From Arctopsyche grandis (taxonomy: Eukaryota; Arthropoda; Insecta; Trichoptera; Hydropsychidae): 64,000 nucleotides of DNA. This document shows positions 28,800 through 42,280 of this stretch, in pieces. The stretch covers positions 24,834,001 through 24,898,000 of the forward strand of contig NC_135359.1 in NCBI RefSeq assembly GCF_051622035.1. Direction: 5' to 3'. Within the stretch, counting starts at the first letter, position 1. Each line of letters starts with the position of its first letter. The notes beneath the pieces were generated by a model, which ran no database searches, was not told where the DNA came from, and worked only from the letters and a program-made list of their open reading frames with translations. The translations under genes and the position numbers were made by a program.

Positions 28800-29045
28800 T
28801 TGCAGCATTTTATAATAAAATTGGCGAACCTCCAGTTGTTGAATAACTTGAGATTAGCAAGAGAGATAGGAAATTTAGAGGAACCGTTTCAATTTATTAA
28901 AATCAGAAAAAATGACAAACTCTGATAAGAAACTATTGACCTGGAGTCACAAACCAAGATCTGACCGGACTCTAGTAGGACTCGAACCCGTGATCACTTT
29001 GTTTGAAAGCATAATATGCTAATCACTAGTCCACGCCGCTGGTTT
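28800..29045 (-). repeat. tRNA-derived SINE
   Basis: On the minus strand it begins GCGGCGTGGACTAGTGATTA (box A-like) and has GGGTTCGAGTCCT (good box B), then a body with CAGAGTTTGTCATTTTT and AAACGGTTCCTCTAAA shared with copies at 16838 and 42903. It is not a folded tRNA gene: no acceptor stem pairing and a long tail. Confidence 0.75.
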
Positions 29046-32000
29046 TGCATAGGAGCAGGCCTTGTATTGGAGAAATCGATGCATTTGTTCAAAGACTGTT
29101 TGTATACTGGAGCGACGCGTTATGAGTAAATTGAATTTAAAGACATTAATGCACAATTTTCTAAGATTCTTATCTTACGTGGATAAAATCATATTCTCAG
29201 TCGTCGACTTTCACTAATAGACTTATACAAATTAAAATCTAAAAAAAAATCAAAGATTTTCGCGAAATCACTCTCTTGTCTACATATGTATGTATGTATA
29301 TTTTTCGGCTAAACAAACTTGAGGCTATTATGATCTACGTTGGTTCAAAAATCTATCATATACGACTTCAAATTTGACAAAGGCTGACATGTCAACACTG
29401 CGAACACGTTTTCAACCGTATTAAATTGTAAAATAGCTTATAGCAATATCCACCGGAATATCGACAAATAAATGAAAAGCGAAAAGTCAAAATCAAATAA
29501 AAACCAGAAAAAAACAAGACCGTTGTTCAAATAAAAGAGTATTATACATAGAAAAAATGCATGGACGATAATTTTGGTGCCGATATCGAAAGAAAATTGT
29601 GGATTTTCGTGAAACGTATTTAAAAAATGCGTAAATCAAAATAAAAACGTTAAATTAAATTATGCTTAAATTATCCCACCAAAGAGAGAAATATTTTTTT
29701 GAATAATCCTTTAATTGTTCATTCGAAAAATATTGCATCATCTTTTCCTACAAGACTTTTTAGATTTCGAACACAGTCAAAAGAAAAACATTGAAAATAT
29801 GTTTATATTTTATATTATATTTTATTTTATATACATATGTATATACCAGGAAGGCTTAACAGGTAATCCCAATGCACCTTTCTGGCCAATTAATATATAT
29901 TTAATATAATAAAACATACGAGTATATATTTTCTAATGCCTTAAGGCAAAAACACAGACACGCGGCACGTGGTTTTTTTTTTAGATAATTTTACACGTGT
30001 TAAATAAACGCAAGTGCGCATAACCATTCCCGAGGCACGCAGTTCCAAAAATCACCCCCTAGAGTGTTTTCAGTAATATTTTATCCTTGCTTGAAAGTGA
30101 CCAATAACAGCGATTACTATATTTGAGAAATTTAGGAGAAACTTGTCGACATAATAAGGTCGTACGAATTAACAGTGAACTGGTAACGCCCTTATTTGGC
30201 TGGAAACCCCGAATACATGCCGTGCCGTTCCCTTCAGTGTGTTTTCGCCTTCCTATTTATACTGTCAAAAATGAAATAAAATTATACAAATTATACGATA
30301 CATTGATGTGGAGGAAGAAGATTAAAGAATAAATATGTATGTAATTTAATCGCGAGGAAAATTAAAATATGAAATTTATATTTTAATATAATCTTTCCTA
30401 ACAAGATTCTCAATCATGTTAAATACATAATTATACGACGTTCGTAAGAATCACGATTGTAGAAAATTATCTATCAGTTTGATCTTCTCGTCTCAACTTC
30501 TTAACAATTCAGATTTTAGATTCACACACCACTATACAAATAAAACGGGGATTGAATAGGGAAAAAATCAAGGAAAATTTAGTTAAATAATACAGCGAAT
30601 CTATTATACTATCGATCGTTTTCGAAGAAGCTGATTAAATACAACGCGTCTTACGGAAAACCCATTGATCATTGCATGCCAATTTATTCAAGCGTATTAT
30701 TTAAAATAATTAAAAACCATTTAATTGAATACACAAATTAAATTCTATTTTTTAAATTTATTTGTTTATAACACCAATAAACAAATTTGAAATTGTATAA
30801 CATTTGAATTGAATCGACGTGATATTGAATTAAAAATAATAGGACGCGTACATAAATTAAAATATATTTAATTTTATGACACACACACGCAAAATCATCC
30901 AAGGTCGAACAAGATTAAATAAATTTCAGTTAACGCGGTGATAATGAAGACGGAGGTGATCAGATAAAGAAAATAATTTAAAGGCGATAATATCAAAAGC
31001 TCACAGAAAGTTGTAAAATACATAATTTCGAGAATATTTGCCGTGTCGTATGATATGTGAGCAATCGAGCCAGTCGCCGCACTACCTGTTTTCCACGATT
31101 TCGAAAGAATTTAAATCCATACTTTTGAAATGAAAATTAAAGAAGAAAAAAAAATTTAAAAAAAAAACACCATTCGTTCCCACGAAAGCTTTCGACTCGA
31201 CTGTGTGCATTATGTGAATGTCTTTTTAACGGTGCAGTTGTTAATTTTATCAGTTTCAAAGTATAAAGTGTAATTTTTAGTGCTTGTGATTTACCTGTAA
31301 AATTACAAAACGAACCTCAATATGTACGCATGTACTGCCAAATATAATAATAACACACAATATTATTATACATATATAAATACACGACTACCGTACAATG
31401 AATGATTATTCGTACGAGATTCTGCGGTCTATCGACGGCCAATACCTCGAATGATTTATTGATAATGTACGGACTTGGAACAAAAAATAAAAACGAATAA
31501 TAAAACAACAAAAAAAATACACTTCGTGATTTCCCCGTCATGTAGTACGTGATGCAACTTATCTCGCAATATTACAGACTGAGATGAGGTACATAAAACC
31601 GTATCAATTTATTGATCCCCCAAGTAATACGATCCAGAACAATGTTGCCTTCGGCCAGGATCGTATCTTTATCTATATATACAAAGTAGACAATGTTGAC
31701 CATGCCGTATTGATTTTATAGAACCGATTCGAAGATCACGTTATCCACTTTAAAGAGATCGCTGTTGTTTATTTTCGTACAATAATAATTTTTTTTTATC
31801 ATTGTTGACTATTTTAATTTCGTGTACCAACCGTGTACATACATACATATGTATGTATAAATATACGAAATCGATAATGAAGCGTTCAATAAAAGACAAC
31901 GAATTTATACGTGCGCCGTTAAATAGCATACGTGAGTATCCACATGGACAAGAATAACTATAAATTTTACATGTGAAATTAAAATAATATCCCAATTTGA

Positions 32001-34029
32001 ATAATTTGAAATGAGTCATGCTGTTTTCCGTTTTTAAAAAATTGATAATTTACTGAAGGTTTCTGCGTGTTTAATATCAACGCACGAGCGTCTATTAAAA
32101 TCGTATAATTCCCCATAAAGTATCAATCGCCTGTAAAATGCGTGCAAAAATTCAATTGTTCCTTATCGAAATCCGTAAAGCGACGTAAATTTAACAAATA
32201 GACTATAAATTCCACACACTAAAAGCGATATTTCATTTATTCAAGCGATTAATATTTTTTTTCCAATTAAAAAAAACTAGTTTTACGCACTAGTGTAAAA
32301 TAACATTTATTTTTACAAAAAAAAAAGTCGATTCAATTAGTCAAATAAAATAAAAAAACATGATTATAATTTAATCGCATCAACACTACGATGGATTTGT
32401 GCTTTTATTACGGACGAGTGCGACTTGTGTTTGGTTATACACAACAATGTTAAATACAAAGCGACTCAATTATTACATCATTAATTTTCTAATTAGCTTA
32501 ACCAAACAATGACATAATTGCCTGCTGATTATTAAGTACATATACAGTAATATAAATATGACGTTGAATGAACTTCCTCTCGTTTCATTTTCATTATGAT
32601 ATGAAATTGAGTGTTTTACAACACACACACGCGCAAAATTGATTTTACCCGTCAAACAAACCGGTGTTGACTGTTATTTCAATCATACATACATAACGAT
32701 TTCTTTACCCTTACAAATCATTTAACGGTAAATATGTTATAATATAAAATCCTCACATATTCATAAATTCATAGACAGTGTTTTTTTTTAATAAAAACGA
32801 GTATTGAGTGTCGAAGATTTGACCGGCACACTTAAAAATATACATATACATATCGGGCAAAAATTCAATTGTCACTACAAAGGTACATAGATTTTGATAC
32901 ATTTGATACATGTCACGTTGGAAAAATATGCACTCATTCAAGTGCCATAATCATGTCATACAATGACGCAACGATTGTGAGGAAACGACCGCATTGTCAA
33001 TGACAAAAAAAAAGTAGACGTTTGAATGAGTCGGAAAAATGAGGCGGATGTGTCCAACAAAAGCCGCAACATCCGTAATAACCAATTATTGCATTTTCGT
33101 TGTTGTAGTTGGAAACCTTTATTCAACGTCCAGATACATATTATACACATGTGTGTATTTACATACGTACACAGCCGTTAATTTAAACGTGCATACACAA
33201 TGATGAAGCGCAGCAGAGTTGTCCATGCGAAGGCAATATGTCTATGAGTCATTGCGATGGACCATTGTGAGCATGGTCCAGTTTGTCTCTGTTCAAGGCT
33301 AGGAAAACATTGGAAAAATTCAACACGACACAAGAGAAGAAAATTCGACCGCCGTGAATATAAATCATGCACTATGAATGCAACGTACATATGTACATAT
33401 GTAAATAAAAAACAAACTGAACGCTTTTCTTACAATGAAAAAAAAATGCTTCATCAATATGAATATGAAAATTCATTTCATAATTGTTCTTTGGTCAAAT
33501 TTAGAATAATATAATTAAAAAATTATACGAAATTTGATCTACTTTAAAATGAAATACATTTAATTAATGTTTTAATATAAATCAAATGTTACAATTTAAA
33601 ACAGTCTTGAAATCACTTCAAAAATTGATGCATTTTAAGCTCAATTTTTTTTTGTGATACGAGATCATATATTAGTAATACAGAATACGGAAAATTTGAT
33701 GAGTAATTTATTATAACAAATTCTAAGAACCTTTAAATCAATTTTTTTGGCAACATTTCAACATTCCATCCATTCTAAAAAGTCAATGAAAAAGTGACAC
33801 ACTCAGTGTGCAAATTAATTGAATTGACAAAAGAAAAAAAGAAAATTACCTTTTAAATATATTTAAATTTTACAAAGTGTGTATCTTATGCAAAACTTAC
33901 GATGCACACATTAAACCATTCCAGCATAATTGATTGATCGTAAAATAAATAAAATACGCTTTTCATTACGCATTGTGTGTTTTGTTACGTTTTTGATATA
34001 TGTATATATGTACAGTGCATACATGTACC

Positions 34030-34330
34030 TGGAAAATGGGAAAACTCGCGAAAATTTTTCCGAAACCTCACACTAGGGCGCTTTCCTTTGCCTTCGGCCT
34101 GAAAAACCCGGGTGCGTCATTGACTTTACGCCTCGGAGGAGCATGCGTCAAAACACTCGGTAGGGAAAAAGTTGGAAAAGTTTCACGTGGTTTTCGTGAG
34201 TGGTGTACGCGGTGGTGCACGTGTCGTGATTGCGTCTGCATCCGAGATGCGTCTGGCTCGGCTGCCCGGCCGGCACTGTCGCAGCATCCCAACGGATCGC
34301 TAGACGCACAGGTAAAACACCTGACCAACA
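34030..34330 (+). promoter_or_regulatory. CpG-rich segment, possible orphan exon or promoter
   Basis: About 300 bp clearly richer in GC and CpG than its flanks, with ACGCACAG|gtaaaa as a fair donor at 34312. It might be a non-coding first exon and promoter of a plus-strand transcript. No downstream exon was found and the frames are not recognisable, so this is weak. Confidence 0.25.
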
Positions 34331-34630
34331 GGGGTACCCACTATTGGTGCTCGAGATGACCAATTCGATTGAGCTTGATTTCAACGATTATAATAGCCTT
34401 CTGGAACAAGCCTGTAATGTAGACACATTGTAAGCTGCCCATAAAGCTCCTTTTTCCACAAGAACTAGAGTGAAAGGATTCATATACATATGTACCTATA
34501 TGTACATACATACATAGAGCATTTCAGAACGAAATTATACGAAACTATAATGAAACATAATAATTAGTGGACCTCGTAAATTTTCACACACCGGGGAGAT
34601 TTACTAGATGCAACTATTTATTCCACATCC

Positions 34631-35036
34631 AAAATTACGGGGTCTACGTGACGATACAGAATGTTAAACGACAGAAAACGCAAATATCGGAAGGCAAAGA
34701 TCGAAAATCGAAAGATTTTAAGTCGAAAGATCAAAAAAAAATGGTGCATGGTATACGGTACATACTCACTTAATTTGCGCGAGCAGGATACAACAGGAAC
34801 AAGAGGAACACGCTTTTCCTCCCGTATTATGCGCGCGCACAATAATACGGGAGGAAAAGCCTGTTCCTCTTGTTCCTGTTGTATCCTGTTCGCGCAAATT
34901 AAGTATGTACCGTTTACCATGCACCATTTTTTTTTTTGATCTTTCGACTTAAGATCTTTCGATTTTCGATCTTTGCCTTCCGATATTTGCGTTTTCTGTC
35001 ATTTGACATTCTGTCTCGTCACGGAGACCGAAAATT
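34631..35036. repeat. 406-bp near-perfect palindrome
   Basis: Arms of about 200 bp pair closely from AAAATTACGG (34631) to the matching complement ending at about 35036; the inner arm CTTTTCCTCCCGTATTAT is matched exactly, around a GCGCGCGCAC loop (34831-34840). It is likely a fold-back MITE. No clear target duplication. Confidence 0.9.
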
Positions 35037-35660
35037 ATGCCACAAATTTTAACAAAAATTCAACGTTACCCTGATCATAAACTGGGAAATGACAATTTGA
35101 TCTATTTAATATTAAACAAAATTTTAAAAAAATGTTACATAATAATTGATTATATAATAAGGAATAGAGATAAACATGGTTTTTATACTAGAAATAAGGA
35201 CAAACTAGTTGTAAGTACATAGAGTAAGAAAAAATATGACAGCTGGGGGTGTTTTTCACAGGGGTGTGCTCGTGTATAATGCCCTCCCTGAGTGCATCAG
35301 GTCTGCTAAGACCGTGGATGCATTCTTGCGAGGTGCGAAGAGACACCTCTGTGACGGACAGTACATACATATATATGTAAGTTAATTATAAATTTTAGAG
35401 TTAAGTATTTTTAAATTAGCTTCATAGCTAAGATTATATATAAATAAATTCTCATTTCTCTAATATGTACATAAAAAGGCTAAATGGATTTTATTTTATT
35501 GTTTTCATTTCATTTATTTACTCACTTCGGGTATCTTTATTGTTTAAAACTCTTTTTTTTCTATTCCTATACTAATAATATTGTTTTTTATTACTGTTCT
35601 ATTGTATTATGGTTTAATGGTCCTTGCGGCCGTATATGTATAAATAAATAAATAAAAATA
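35037..35660 (+). mobile_element. LINE 3' end with ORF C-terminus
   Basis: Frames include RNRDKHGFYTRNKDKLVV then VYNALPECIRSAKTVDAFL and RGAKRHLCDG, the typical C-terminal tail of non-LTR retrotransposon polyproteins, followed by an AT-rich 3' end and a TAAATAAATAAATAAAAA tail at 35641-35660. Confidence 0.65.
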
Positions 35661-36594
35661 ATTTTATGGTGTTAGCATTGGCAATATTATAAAAAAAATC
35701 AAATCAATTACTGTCTACACATTAAAGTAAGGGTAGCATTATTCAAATTCTCATTGGATTATTACGCACATTGCGATCGCCCAAAAGACAATTTTTGGCA
35801 TGAAAATCGAGAGTGCCGAATATTTGGCACTCGAGTTATCGTTAGTATGATGGACTTTTCGGCTGCCAAATGTTCCGTTATAGAGATTTTAGTGACTTTT
35901 GGGCAAGCGCTTTGTGAGCAATAATCACCGAACCATATCCGATTAAATATACCCAATATTTAATATTTAATTGTCATAGCTCATTATCATTACACGCGGC
36001 ATTTCTATGAATTAATACCACCAAAAATAACCATTCTAAACTCAAAAAAAAAATATCCTAAAAATACTACAATCACGTAGATAGTCGTAGATATTTCAAA
36101 AAAATCAACCAATTCCCACGATTCTATGGGAATCGTGGGAACATGAGAGAGTGAGAGAAAGAGTATCCACTGTTTAAGTGCATTCGTGGGTGAAATATAG
36201 AAACCCCGGATTAGTCGAACGGGACTCAGTAATTGCCCGAACAAAGGATACGGTGGAGTTGTCACAGAACAATAGACTCACCACGGTATACCTTAGGTGT
36301 CTAAACAATAGATACATAAATGGATCAGGGAAGCTTTGGTGGGCAACTTGCCCTTTATAAGGAGGTACACACGGTAGATCAGATTATTCTGGAGTGAGCG
36401 GTGGTTATATATAAATGCTGTGAAGCGACTTTGGCTTTTCATTTGGATCCTTAACCCACCCCTACGCAACAATACCTAACCATAGTAATACACTTGTGAA
36501 ATTAGTGATAACAATAAGAGGTCTATACCCTTTAGATATAAACACAATTTGATTTAGATCGATGACTTTGGATAGTCTTTAGTTAGAATAATAT

Positions 36595-36815
36595 CATCAT
36601 TTACCATCCACTACTGGATGAAGTACTCCCCAACACGTTTCCATCCGTCTCTGTTTTGGGCCACTCTCATCCATCTCATTCCACACATTTTTCTGATTTC
36701 ATCCACCAATCTCCCCTGCGGCCAATCTTGCACTCTTTTACATTCTGTCGAGTAACATTCGAGCACTTCTTTCATCCATATATCGTCCGTCATTCCAGCT
36801 GCGTGACCCACCAAT
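36595..36815 (-). mobile_element. RTE-like retrotransposon C-terminal fragment
   Basis: Minus-strand frame with GHAAGMTDDIWMKEVLE, RLVDEIRKMCG and WMRVAQNRDGWKRVGE matches the GH..R..D..W...W and AQ(N/D)R..W pattern at the end of RTE-type reverse-transcriptase proteins. A second copy, more broken, runs plus at 37985-38230. Confidence 0.75.
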
Positions 36816-37984
36816 TGAATAATATATGTATATCGATGGCTTGTTGCACAGATATTGTATGTCCATTTTTGAATTTGTATCGAATTTTAAGTTTGTGGAT
36901 GCTGGAATAATTCAAGTTTTTCTTTTCTATGTGATTTATGTGGTATAAATAAATTACATTGAAAGGAAAAACCTGAATTATTTCAACATCTACATACTTA
37001 GAATTCGATACAAATTCAAAAATATACATACATACAATATCATTTATGTATATCATATATGCATTATAAACGTTGTTATATCATTGTTGAAACGGTTCTC
37101 GGAAAAAAAAATTGGCTAAAAATCCTTCCTACCTACTATGTCACCACTATTTGAAATTTGATGGATGTACAATAAAAATGTATGTACAATTTATAGATGT
37201 CTCGTTAATTTGCGAGTTTTTTCAGTGTCTCGCAATTCAACGACTTATAATAAAAAAATGCTGCATTTGTATTTGTAATTGGCCAGGAAGGCGAATTGGG
37301 ATTTACCTGTAAGGCCTTCCTGGTATATATGTAAAATAAAAAAAAAATGTATTATGAACATTTATATGAATTGTAAATAGGTTTTTGAGCTTTTTTTCTA
37401 TTATGCTTATACACCAACAATTGATTACCGGAATTGTAAACAAATGATTACCGGATCAGTATGTAGCTGTTAGAATAAATCTAAGATATATTGTGAACAT
37501 TGCAATAAATAGTGTTTTCACAACTTCAAATGCCGACTATTTCCTCTACAAACTTCTTATTGCAATATAGCTAGCTAAAAGTGAACCTTCAGTAGTTGAA
37601 ATAATTTAATATAAAAGTTTAAATCATTTTTTTTACTTTTCTAATAAAAAAAGTCGAATTTTATCATGATCACAAAACGTCTATTGATGCTTCGTATATA
37701 CATATTTATGTATGTATGTAGATAATGTAAAAAATATCGAAGAATGGGTCTCCGATTGAAAACGATACAGTTTACAGTTTACATTCATTACATATATTAT
37801 TATACATTTAACATTTATTAATTGAAACTTTCAGCTTTTAATATTAATACTTTATATTTAAGTTGAAATTGTTATTTAAATTATTTTCTTAACGGATAAA
37901 ATGTTAGTTTTTAAATGTAGTACATGTTGCAAAAAAAGCTTAATTAAGTACACGTATTTAGTGAATATAGTGGAGAGAGTTAAG

Positions 37985-38230
37985 AAATTGAAAAGGTAAT
38001 AGGCGGGTCACGTACATAGCTAGAAGAATAGACGAAAGAAGTGCTGGAATGGTACCCAATAGAATGTAAAAGGGTGAAATGGAGAATGTGGGCGGATGAA
38101 ATTAGAAAAACATGTGTGGGGTGATGGATGTGATGGATGAGAGTTGCGCAAAGAAAAGACCAATAGAAGTGTGTTGGAGAGGCCTTCATCCAGCAGTGGA
38201 TGTTGGCCTCTCCACTGCTGGATGGCTGTA
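37985..38230 (+). mobile_element. RTE-like retrotransposon fragment, second copy
   Basis: Aligns with the reverse of 36595-36815: AGAAGTGCTGGAATG, GTAAAAGGGTG and the end CTTCATCCAGCAGTGGATG are shared. It ends in a short hairpin, CCAGCAGTGGA..TCCACTGCTGG. Frames broken. Confidence 0.6.
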
Positions 38231-39478
38231 AATACTGATGATGACACGTATTTAAGCGTTCTTAAATAGTATTGCTGTTATATAAAACAAATATTATGAG
38301 TTGAATGTTTCAAGTCTGAATGCATAATAAGTTATGTGAAAACCACTTACACATCCAAATTTGTATTAAAGTGACTTTTGACTGACACTTTTTATAATTT
38401 GATCTGATTTTAAGTCGAACGATATTCAGAGACGCTTCCATTTTTTCCAAGTCGTATAAATAGAGTGAGGAATTAATTCAATTTGTTCTTCGAAGAAAAA
38501 AAAACATATGAATATTTAAATAAAATAAAAGAAGTGTGAAGTAATTATTATAAATACACACACACACCTTTTTCGAACGTTTTTCAACGCAAAAAATAAT
38601 TTAACGTGTGATTTGTGAATTTTTCGATACATCGTAAAATGGTCGTAAACGACTAAAAAAAAACCTATAAATGCGCCGATAAATTAAAAGGGTAGAATGT
38701 AAATACTAGTTTTTAATACTGGTTTTAAGATTTTAAAATTAAATACGATTTGTAAAATTAGAAAACTCGTTCGATAAGAAATTTTACGAACGCATAAATT
38801 AAAGCGAGTCGTAAAAATATATCCTATATTTTATTACATATGTGCATACATACATATGTACATAACATGAGCGCTCCTGTACCAACGTTTTGACTCCTGC
38901 ACGATCAAGTTAACCAGAGATTTTTAAACGGGTATCTTGATATGAATGGTAAAAAAAAAACAATTAGCGACAGAAAATGTTTTATGACATTTAAATCCAT
39001 TCGGGTAGTCATTTCATATATGTAAATACGACACGCTTAATCTTTCTACGGCACAATGCTAACTTCAAATGTGTGCCACAAAATCATCTTGATATATTAT
39101 ACATATAATACATACATTCGAATTTATAATCTGACGAGTAAAAGTGAAAACTACATCATATGTATTACTTAATTATGCGCATTTTTTTTAAAATAAAATC
39201 AATTAGAATCGTGATTCATCAATTTATTAGGGGGAGATGGATAGTATTATTTTATGCATTTGATTTTGATTTTTAAATGCTTTTTATCATTACGAAAATA
39301 TGTTCACAATACATCTTATATCTATTTTAATAGCTACTGATCTACTGATCATTTTCTATTTTACAAGTTAATTTAATTTGGTTAGTAATCATAGTATTAT
39401 ATTATTCTAATGTTAATCTACAGCATAATAGGAAAAAGAGCTCAAAATTTACCTATTTACTTAAATTTTATGCATAAT

Positions 39479-40398
39479 TAGTGTTGTACCCGATGAAGTA
39501 TCGTCGCATGGGTGTTGGCATGTTAAGTTATTAAATAAATAAAAAATTAAAAGAAATGTGTCGGTCCTGTGTTCGATCCGCACGCGGTCGAACTATATTT
39601 AATTGTTTAATATGAAAAAAAAACAGACCTACCTATCTACATATAAACAATATAAAACACCAATAGAAAAATTAATTAATTTTCAATAAATGACGCTAAA
39701 TGCTCAGACTAATTTCCCCTAGAGGAAACATTGGTTGTAGTCTATACAGAAGTTTTTTTATATCAAAATTATATTCGTTTGTATGTATGCATACATTGTA
39801 TGTGATTATATTCCTATATTTTGTTAGCAGTGACGTACATATGTATGTCGAATCGAAACGATTATTATAGTACGGCGAGCGTTATCGCTGATACGCACAC
39901 AGACACACAGAATAGCGATATTACATACATACTATTGTTGTACCCGATGACATATCATTGCATGGGTGTCGGCATATTCAGTTATAAAATAAAAAAAAAT
40001 AAAAAAAATGTGTCGTCAGTCATGTGTTTGATCCCCGAGCGGTCCAAATTTTTTCAAAATCCTTTTAAATATATTTAATTTAATATTTACATATACTTAA
40101 TTGTTTAATATGAAAAAATGGTAAAAACTACCTACCTACCAACATATAAACAATATAAAACACTAATAGAAAAATTAAGTAATTGTATAAATAGATGGCG
40201 GTAAATTTTCTGCCAAGAGGAAACATTGGTCGCAAATAGTATATATATAGAAGATTTTTCTTTTGTTATTGAATTCGTATATACGTTTTGGCAGTGATTA
40301 ACTGTGACGTACATACATATGTATGTATATCGAATCGACAAGACTATTATAGTACGGCGAACGTTATCTCAGACTGACAGACAGAATAGCGATATTAC

Positions 40399-40402
<4 letters not shown>
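39479..40402 (+). repeat. Two tandem copies of a roughly 450-bp interspersed repeat
   Basis: Copy 1 at about 39479-39932 and copy 2 at about 39938-40402. Both start GTTGTACCCGATGA, carry a GTGTTCGATCC-like box B motif and AACACCAATAGAAAAATTAA, and end GAATAGCGATATTACATA. A SINE or LINE-derived tail is possible; I cannot name it. Confidence 0.7.

Positions 40403-40488
<86 letters not shown>
40403..40488. repeat. (AT)n microsatellite
   Basis: About 43 uninterrupted AT units directly following the end of the interspersed repeat copy 2. The Tyr-Ile frames in it are not genes. Confidence 0.97.
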
Positions 40489-40496
<8 letters not shown>

Positions 40497-42280
40497 GGAC
40501 TCTTTTCGTGTGTGGACTCTTTTCATGATGATGATAGCTATGTAAATATTTATCAATGCATTTTTATTTATATTATTTGTTTGTTTAAATCCTTGAAAAT
40601 AAATTACTATCAAAAAGACACAACCATTTAGCACGTATAAAAATACTTGAAAAATAATATTTAAATTCATGACCTTCGTTAATTACATTATATACATTTT
40701 CAAAATGTTATTCGTCTTGCTAGATTATAAAAATTTAATTTAATAAAAGTATTTAACCTTTCATATTTTTTCGAATAATTCAATAAATTCAAACGATTTT
40801 TAATAAAATATTCATTGAAAAATTAATTGAAAATTTCTTCGTGTTTTTCATTTTTACATCGCATATTTTTCTTCAACGCACGCAAATGAACATTAAAACA
40901 CTTAAATCGCCATAAAAATTAAAATAAACACGAACAAATAAAACACTCGATATGAATCATCGTAAAAGACTTGTATTTTGTGTGGAAATGTTAATATTTA
41001 ATCTTATAGAAAATATAAAGATGGATAGATAGCCGATTTGAAAATATACCGCAATAAAAATTCAGAAGTAATTCTTAACCAATGATGTGGAAAATAAATG
41101 TCATCCGATTCAAATCTTGGATCCGCTTCGAAGCCTACAACGCCTACGTTGAAAAATTAAATAATTTTATGTTAATTGAAGATTTTTTTTAAATAACGAT
41201 TGGTTTGCCTTTCAATTAACTTTTGACATTGTCGTTTATTATTTGAAACAAAATAGATTGGACTAAACAGTTTCGATTGAAATTTGCAGAATATCATCAT
41301 CAATTTTAGCAGATGCATATACATATTACAGTGCAGTTTCGCATGCAATAAAAATGCCAATTAATGTTCGTGAAAGAATACCCAAGTTAGTATGTACATA
41401 GAAACGGAAGTTGGGGCGGATAAGGGACGGTCGCTTCGATTTTGATCCACCCTGTGTTATTGTCGAAATGTTCTCGTAACTTTTCCGTCTATTATAATCG
41501 CTAATGATGCCATGTAGAGCGCAGAATGCCGGCAGACAGAAAACAAAAGGATTTTTCGGTTCGCCTGCCGACATTCCGTTGTTCACGTTAATGAGGCAAA
41601 AACTTTGGCAGACTTTCGTTGAATTTTGTCAGAAAAGGGAACAAATAAAATAAAACATGCTGCATTGTTACCGTTTTCATATTATTTCATCCATATACAT
41701 ACAATATACACCCACACACTCACCGTTGAACAAGGTTGTCTGCTCCCCAAAGTTACTATTGATATCGAAAGACTTCTTTTTTACGCCGTTCGAAGCCGGC
41801 ATTTGATACTTCAGTGCCTGAGGAAAAATTTTGCTACAAAACTGCGAAAGTTTTACATGTAATCTGCTTTATTTATATATTTTCAGAGTTGTTTTATTCA
41901 ATAGTTTTAATGAAAGGTATTTTTTCCATTGCTTTACAGTCAATCTTTGTATGTAGCTTCGTTGAAAGTAACGAGCATTGAATTTCGACGTTAATAAGAT
42001 TGAACATTTGCATCAAAGGATGTAGTCGAATTGTAAAGATATCATTATGCAGAAATGGAATGAAAAGGATCTATTAGAAATACATATAATAAAAGAAGCG
42101 TTTCAGAATAAATAGGAAATTTTTCATTTTATTTAAAAATGTCAACTAATTAGCGTACACATTGTAGCAATACATTTTGTTGATTATTATAAAATGTAAA
42201 TGCATATAATACACACAAATATTTATATATTATATATAATATCATATTTATATAATTATATATGTATGTATAATATCATT

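Larger units (their letters stand above)
22793..42280. other. Gene-poor region between Wnt and ATXN10
   Basis: No coding exon could be supported. Contents: CpG-rich block (27110-27500), LINE tails (27620, 37350, reversed 39296), hAT MITE (27946-28681), SINE (28800-29045, minus), GC-rich segment (34030-34330), long palindrome (34631-35036), LINE C-terminal pieces (35037-35660 plus; 36595-36815 minus; 37985-38230 plus), and the 39.5-40.5 kb repeat pair. A GGGCGGCA-rich stretch at 26490-26815 resembles a hAT remnant. Elsewhere AT-rich DNA with TACATATGTA-type microsatellites. Confidence 0.55.

Noticed and set aside
28930..29045. tRNA gene on the minus strand
   Set aside because: Box B is good, but the acceptor stem does not pair and the sequence continues into a SINE body shared with other copies.
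34000..34433. 119-codon and overlapping frames
   Set aside because: Overlapping frames on both strands in a CpG-rich stretch with no recognisable protein features.
34661..34939. 92-100 codon frames on both strands
   Set aside because: They are mirror images created by the 406-bp palindrome.
36170..36560. Possible LTR or exon in a moderately GC-rich stretch
   Set aside because: A TATATAA motif is present but no terminal inverted bases, duplication or paired copy could be found.
40304..40670. Frames encoding long Tyr-Ile runs
   Set aside because: Translation of the (AT)n microsatellite.
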